Assembly: GCA_946413945.1 (NCBI GenBank)
Contig: CAMKMR010000041.1
Location: forward strand, 1 to 10,437
Direction of reading: 5' to 3'
Source: an uncultured Lachnospiraceae bacterium
GTDB lineage: Bacteria > Bacillota > Clostridia > Lachnospirales > Lachnospiraceae
DNA: 10,437 bases
A program made the position numbers and the translations under genes. Below are positions 6,516 to 10,437 of this stretch, one piece after another; positions within the stretch are counted from its first letter, which is position 1, and every line of letters begins with the position of its first letter. The notes beneath the pieces were generated by a model, which was given only the letters and a program-made list of their open reading frames with translations, did no database searches and was not told the origin of the DNA.

Positions 6516-6544
6516 TTTACATAAGTAAAAATTAGACTTATATT
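6516..6544 (+). promoter_or_regulatory. Sigma-A-type promoter of the MATE gene
   Basis: TTTACA (6516-6521), 17-bp spacer, TATATT (6539-6544). The start would be near 6551, giving a leader of about 39 nt. Two copies of CTTAATCAA (6468-6476 and 6497-6505) lie just upstream and could be a regulator site. Confidence 0.5.
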
Positions 6545-6589
6545 TATTTATTGGTTCAAATCAAAAACTAATTTTTAATGAGGAAAATA

Positions 6590-7939
6590 ATGATAACAGC
6601 AAGAAAAAAAAATGAATTTAATATGTTAGAGGGCAGCCTCTTAGATAAAATAATCCTTTTTGCTTTACCTCTTGCAGGTTCAAGTATACTCCAGCAATTA
6701 TTCTCATCTGCCGACACGGCTGTTGTAGGACGTTTTGCCAGTCATCAGGACATGGCCGCAGTTGGAGCAAATGTTCCTGTCATCAGTCTTATCATTTCTT
6801 TATTTGTAGGGCTTTCAGTTGGGGCAAATGTAGCTATCGGCCATTTAATAGGCCACAATGAAAGGAAGAAACTTAATACCGCTATCAGTACTATAATGAT
6901 GGTATCCCTGATAAGTGGCCTAGTTCTTCTCCTCGTTTCATTTTTTTTAGCAAAACCTGTCCACAACTGGTTAAAAACACCGGATGATGTCTTTCCTCTG
7001 GCTGTAAGATATTTACAGATTTACTCTTTAGGAACACCATTTTTAATGTTATATGATTTTGGCGCGGCAATCCTTAGAAGCCACGGTGATTCCAGAAGAC
7101 CTTTTCTGTCTTTATTATTCTCCGGCGTTATAAATCTTTTCCTCAATCTGCTTTTAGTTATCGTATTTAAACTCGGCGTTGCCGGCGTTGCAATAGCTAC
7201 TGTTTTTTCAAATATAGTATGTTCATCTTTTATTGTGTTCTTTCTTATAAGCAGTAAAGAAGAAGATTTTAAACTTGATCTTAAAAACATGCATTTTGAT
7301 AAAAAAGTTTTAAAAGAAGTATTACAGGTAGGGATCCCTTCCGGAATACAGGGAATGATCTTTTCATTTTCAAATAATATAATCCAGGCTTCCTTAAATG
7401 ATTTTGGTTCCACTATCATGGCAGGTTCAACCGCCTCTCAAAACCTTGAATTCATAGGTTTCTTCGGAATCAATTCCTTTAACCAGTCTGCTACAACTTT
7501 TATGAGTCAGAACTATGCTGCAGGTAAGAAAGACAGATGTAAGAAAGTCTTTAGATATACCCTGCTTTGCGGTATCATTTCCTGCGTTTTGATAAATGGA
7601 CTTCTTCTTGCCCATCAGCCTCTCGCAGCACTCTTCTCGTCAGATAAAGAAGTTCTTAAATACGCCTATATAAGAATGTTCCATATCCTGCCTTTCCAGT
7701 GGATAGCTACAACTTATGAAGTTACCGGTTCAAATTTAAGAGGTATGGGATATTCCATGACACCTACTATACTTACCGTATTTGGCTGTGTAGGTTTTAG
7801 AATATTCTGGATCTATTTTATCTTCCCAATAACAGGAAGCTACGAGTTACTATTAAATGTATATCCCGTTTCCTGGTGTTTAACCGGTTTCTTAGTAATG
7901 AGCGCTTACTTTATCATTGCAAGAAAAAAACTACGATAA
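6590..7939 (+). CDS. MATE-family multidrug/toxin efflux transporter
   Basis: 449 aa, the usual MATE length, with about 12 hydrophobic segments arranged as two similar halves. The first half opens with the family-typical FALPLAGSSILQQLFSSADTAVVGRF region; the second opens with LQVGIPSGIQGMIFSFSNNIIQ. MATE proteins export drugs, cationic toxins or metabolites in exchange for Na+ or H+; the substrate cannot be told from sequence. The start is placed at ATG 6590 because GAGGA (6580-6584) lies five bases before it. The in-frame ATG at 6578 would add four residues but has no binding site and overlaps that element. It is transcribed divergently from pgi and as a single gene; the terminator begins right at its stop codon. 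Confidence 0.92.
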   Translation: MITARKKNEFNMLEGSLLDKIILFALPLAGSSILQQLFSSADTAVVGRFASHQDMAAVGANVPVISLIISLFVGLSVGANVAIGHLIGHNERKKLNTAISTIMMVSLISGLVLLLVSFFLAKPVHNWLKTPDDVFPLAVRYLQIYSLGTPFLMLYDFGAAILRSHGDSRRPFLSLLFSGVINLFLNLLLVIVFKLGVAGVAIATVFSNIVCSSFIVFFLISSKEEDFKLDLKNMHFDKKVLKEVLQVGIPSGIQGMIFSFSNNIIQASLNDFGSTIMAGSTASQNLEFIGFFGINSFNQSATTFMSQNYAAGKKDRCKKVFRYTLLCGIISCVLINGLLLAHQPLAALFSSDKEVLKYAYIRMFHILPFQWIATTYEVTGSNLRGMGYSMTPTILTVFGCVGFRIFWIYFIFPITGSYELLLNVYPVSWCLTGFLVMSAYFIIARKKLR

Positions 7940-7979
7940 AAAAAAGGACAGTCCATTTTGATATGGATTGTCCTTTTTT
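7938..7979. terminator. Bidirectional intrinsic terminator
   Basis: GGACAGTCCAT (7946-7956) pairs with ATGGATTGTCC (7963-7973, one G-U) around a 6-base loop. Eight A precede and six T follow, so it serves both the MATE gene (+) and the convergent permease operon (-). Its left edge overlaps the MATE stop codon. Confidence 0.9.
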
Positions 7980-8024
7980 ATCATCCGCTAAATAAAAATA
8001 ACTTTTTCTTTGCTACTCTCACCC

Positions 8025-9305
8025 TTATATATTCAGTACCAACCAAACATATAAGTAGCCTCCTATTACTGCTGCGAGTGTAAATGGAACTCCGATCTTC
8101 ATAAAATCTTTAAAAGATACTTCATATCCTTCCTTACGAAGAAGGCCTATTCCAGCGATATTAGCTGATGCTCCGACTGGAGTGATATTTCCTCCAAGTG
8201 TGGCACCTATCAGCAGTCCGAATAATAAAGTATATGGCTTATAGCCCATCTGAGTTGCCACTCCTACAACTACAGGGATCATAGTTGCAACATAAGGTAT
8301 GTTATCTATAAATGCAGAAGCAACAACAGAACCCCAAACAATGATAGTATAGAGCAGGAAATAATTATCTCCTCCGACTTTAACAATCAGGGACGCGATA
8401 TCATTTATAATTCCCTGGTTCCTTATTGCTCCTATGACTATAAAGAGTCCTGTAAGAAGTAAGATTGTCTCATAATCCACATTCTTAAGATTTTCTATCA
8501 TAGTCTTCTTATCTTTTGTATAAATATATTCCCAAACAATACATACGATCCCCCATACAAGGCAGATAACGCCATTAGTTATCTCTGGTTTATGAGGATA
8601 AAATGATGCCGCTATAAGGAAAAAGATATGTCCGAGCATTGCAATTGTAGGAATATAATCTGTAACTACAGTACATTCATTACTTCCTACAGGTTCCTTC
8701 ATCTTTCTAAAAAGAAATACCATAATAGGAACTGTAAGCAGGGCTCCAAGCTCTACTGCAAAGAACATGCCAGGTCTTCCATGAAATACGAAGAAATCCA
8801 TAAAGTCCATATTAGCCGCATTTGGTGCTGCAAGCATAATAGAAGTTGTATCACCTACTAAGGTAGCTGCCCCCTGAAGATTTGATGAAACAGCAATTGC
8901 AATTATCATTGCCACAGGTGATATCTTTAATTTCTTACAGATTGCCAGTCCGACAGGAGCTATCATATAAACTGTAGCCACATTATCGATAAAAGCCGAT
9001 ACGATTCCGGAAAACAATGACATTATGATCGTTACCATCATAACGTTTGGTGCAATGTTAAGTAGTTTATCAGCGATAAGATTTGGCATCTTGGACTGAA
9101 TAAAATAGTCAACAATAACAACTGTTCCAAATATCATCATCAGGATATTCCAGTCTATAGCCTTAGGCAGCTGACTAAAAGGTATGACACCTGCAATAAG
9201 ATAGATGACAGCCGTCCCGCAGGCTATATAGGGTCTGAATTTTGATGGCAGGATCACCATCAATGCATACATCAGGATAAAAAGTACAATGGCAAATATT
9301 TTCAA
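8025..9305 (-). CDS. ArsB/NhaD/SLC13-type ion or anion permease, TTG start
   Basis: 426 aa, almost wholly membrane segments, with an inverted-repeat layout: SAFIDNVAT (103-111) matches SAFIDNIPY (330-338), and LQGAATLVGDTTSIML (143-158) matches LGGNITPVGASANIAG (370-385). These paired helix-break motifs are typical of the ion transporter superfamily (ArsB, NhaD, CitM, SLC13). Which ion or carboxylate it carries cannot be decided: arsenite lacks an ars context here, and Na+/H+ exchange and dicarboxylates remain open. The start codon is TTG, fixed by AAAGGAGAGG at 9311-9320; the next in-frame ATG would cut into the first membrane helix. It lies 30 nt after the lipoprotein stop with no terminator, so it is the last gene of that operon. 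Confidence 0.88.
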   Translation of the reverse strand: MKIFAIVLFILMYALMVILPSKFRPYIACGTAVIYLIAGVIPFSQLPKAIDWNILMMIFGTVVIVDYFIQSKMPNLIADKLLNIAPNVMMVTIIMSLFSGIVSAFIDNVATVYMIAPVGLAICKKLKISPVAMIIAIAVSSNLQGAATLVGDTTSIMLAAPNAANMDFMDFFVFHGRPGMFFAVELGALLTVPIMVFLFRKMKEPVGSNECTVVTDYIPTIAMLGHIFFLIAASFYPHKPEITNGVICLVWGIVCIVWEYIYTKDKKTMIENLKNVDYETILLLTGLFIVIGAIRNQGIINDIASLIVKVGGDNYFLLYTIIVWGSVVASAFIDNIPYVATMIPVVVGVATQMGYKPYTLLFGLLIGATLGGNITPVGASANIAGIGLLRKEGYEVSFKDFMKIGVPFTLAAVIGGYLYVWLVLNI

Positions 9306-9335
9306 TTTGTCCTCTCCTTTGATATTTATTCTTTT

Positions 9336-10370
9336 TTAAATCCCACCATCGTCAGAATTCCCGGATTTATGCTGAACCTCAAAATGCTTTAAAAGATCTG
9401 AAGCCTTTATAAAATAGAATTCTGAAACATCATGCTTTTCACCCCATTCATCTGTAAGTACATCCGCATAAAGGTCCGGAGTAGAAATTATATTACCAAA
9501 TCTATCAAGACATTTTGGTCTCTCTCCTGAAATATCCTTCGTAATCCTGAATGCCAGTCCATCGTAGTCAGCTGGCACACGACATGTGATCTCAACTTTA
9601 GTAGAACACTCAGCTGACATTGTATTGCCATTCCTGTCCCAGCCGCCAAAACTACTGTTCTTTTCATCTTTACTTACAAATATCTTATATACACGACTAT
9701 TCCAAGTTATATCAGATTCAATTGCGCCTGAGTCAGTTGCTTCACCCTGACTCATAGAATTACTTTCATCATATTCTCCTGTATGATTAAGTAAAGAAGT
9801 ACCAGTATAACAATCAAACGGATGCGGATTGATTTCCTGAAAGTAAATGCTTCTTACACCGCTATACTCTCCTGGGAAAGTAAAGCTTGATATTCCTGCC
9901 CATTCGGCAGTGATCTTAATATCCACATATCCACCTGCTCTAAGTTTCATCTCACCTCCAACAGGCTCAACAGTTGCATCTGTTATCTTCAAATGTGAAT
10001 CAATATAATCAGGATAGGTATAACCTTCCTCTAAAGGATCTTCTGTAGAACTAATAACTGGCTGGCAGTATGATTTAACATCAAACTCTACATCATCCTG
10101 ATATGTTATATTCTTCCATTCATCATAACGCTGTCCACTTGGAGGAGTATCAGGTCCGTTAAGCACCGCACTTGTTTTTCTATCCTCTGGCGTATCCCCC
10201 GGAATCTTTGCATAAGCATCCTTTGTATCATCCGGGATCTGACTCTTTGAATCCTTGCTTCCCCCATCTGATTTCTTATCTGGATTTATCACGCACCCAA
10301 CAAGAGAAATGGCCATGGCAGAAGTAAGGCAGATTGCTGTTATTCTTTTTATTATTCTTTTCTTTACCAT
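9336..10370 (-). CDS. Lipoprotein of unknown function, operon with permease
   Basis: 344 aa. Signal peptide at 1-25 with lipobox LVGC, so C26 is the lipidated residue. A short charged linker (about 28-65, rich in Asp, Lys and Ser) follows, then about 250 residues with alternating hydrophobic patterns that suggest a beta-sandwich, including GGYVDIKITAEWAG and a late KVEITCRVPADYDGLAFRITK segment. No catalytic motif or known solute-binding signature is visible, and I do not recognise a family. ATG 10370 lies five bases after GATGG/GGAG-like sequence inside the end of the upstream gene, and the two genes overlap by seven bases (ATGGTAA), which suggests translational coupling. It sits outside the membrane and may assist the permease encoded 30 nt downstream, but that is inference from gene order only. 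Confidence 0.8.
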   Translation of the reverse strand: MVKKRIIKRITAICLTSAMAISLVGCVINPDKKSDGGSKDSKSQIPDDTKDAYAKIPGDTPEDRKTSAVLNGPDTPPSGQRYDEWKNITYQDDVEFDVKSYCQPVISSTEDPLEEGYTYPDYIDSHLKITDATVEPVGGEMKLRAGGYVDIKITAEWAGISSFTFPGEYSGVRSIYFQEINPHPFDCYTGTSLLNHTGEYDESNSMSQGEATDSGAIESDITWNSRVYKIFVSKDEKNSSFGGWDRNGNTMSAECSTKVEITCRVPADYDGLAFRITKDISGERPKCLDRFGNIISTPDLYADVLTDEWGEKHDVSEFYFIKASDLLKHFEVQHKSGNSDDGGI

Positions 10371-10437
10371 TGTGTTCCATCTCCAAAACCTGAAATTTCA
10401 CCGCCATCAATATATGTATAGTCTCTGTCGCCGTCAC
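10364..10437 (-). CDS. C-terminal end of an unknown gene, cut by the window
   Basis: Only the last 23 codons and the TAA stop (10364-10366) are inside the window. The frame encodes DGDRDYTYIDGGEISGFGDG followed by TQW, a polar Gly/Asp-rich tail that reads like real protein; the other two frames are poorer or stop at once. Its stop overlaps the start of the lipoprotein gene as ATGGTAA, typical of adjacent genes in one operon. Its sequence also carries the lipoprotein's ribosome binding site (GGAG near 10380). The rest of the gene and its function are outside the window. Confidence 0.6.
   Translation of the reverse strand, partial: DGDRDYTYIDGGEISGFGDGTQW

Noticed and set aside
6578..6580. ATG 6578 as the MATE start
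   Set aside because: No ribosome binding site before it, while GAGGA directly after it is well placed for ATG 6590.

Overview
The window looks like chromosomal DNA from an AT-rich, Gram-positive anaerobe of the Clostridia, most likely Lachnospiraceae-like. This rests on strong AGGAGG-type ribosome binding sites, lipobox lipoproteins, LytTR/GHKL two-component signalling, a YxCSCG-tailed surface lipoprotein and short U-rich intrinsic terminators. The assignment comes from gene style only; there is no rRNA or other marker gene here. I see no tRNA, rRNA, CRISPR array, transposase or phage gene.

Layout. 25-441 (-) encodes a small secreted acidic repeat protein with its own promoter and a terminator-like hairpin in its leader. 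442-1402 has no credible protein gene. It holds two near-identical ~152 bp structured repeats (581-733 and 794-945) and, on the minus strand, a ~200 nt region whose two halves pair over a long distance and which ends in a strong intrinsic terminator (1013-1043). I read that region as a candidate structured non-coding RNA. 1403-4024 (+) is a two-component system, with a LytTR response regulator followed by a 7TM GHKL-type sensor kinase. A Thr/Ser-rich lipoprotein follows (4112-4666, +). A bidirectional terminator separates it from pgi (4759-6339, -). Divergent from pgi is a MATE efflux transporter (6590-7939, +), which shares a second bidirectional terminator with a convergent minus-strand operon. 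That operon runs from the right edge as an unknown gene (only its last 23 codons visible), then a lipoprotein of unknown function (9336-10370), then an ArsB/NhaD/SLC13-type permease that starts at TTG (8025-9305).

How the genes may work together. The kinase senses something at the cell surface and probably phosphorylates the response regulator, which binds DNA through LytTR. The regulator's own promoter and the lipoprotein promoter share a GTGTTAT word at an extended -10 element, so autoregulation and control of the lipoprotein are possible but unproven. pgi is glycolytic housekeeping. The MATE transporter and the lipoprotein-permease operon are separate transport functions.

The least explained material is 540-1215: the duplicated structured repeat and the candidate RNA beside it.
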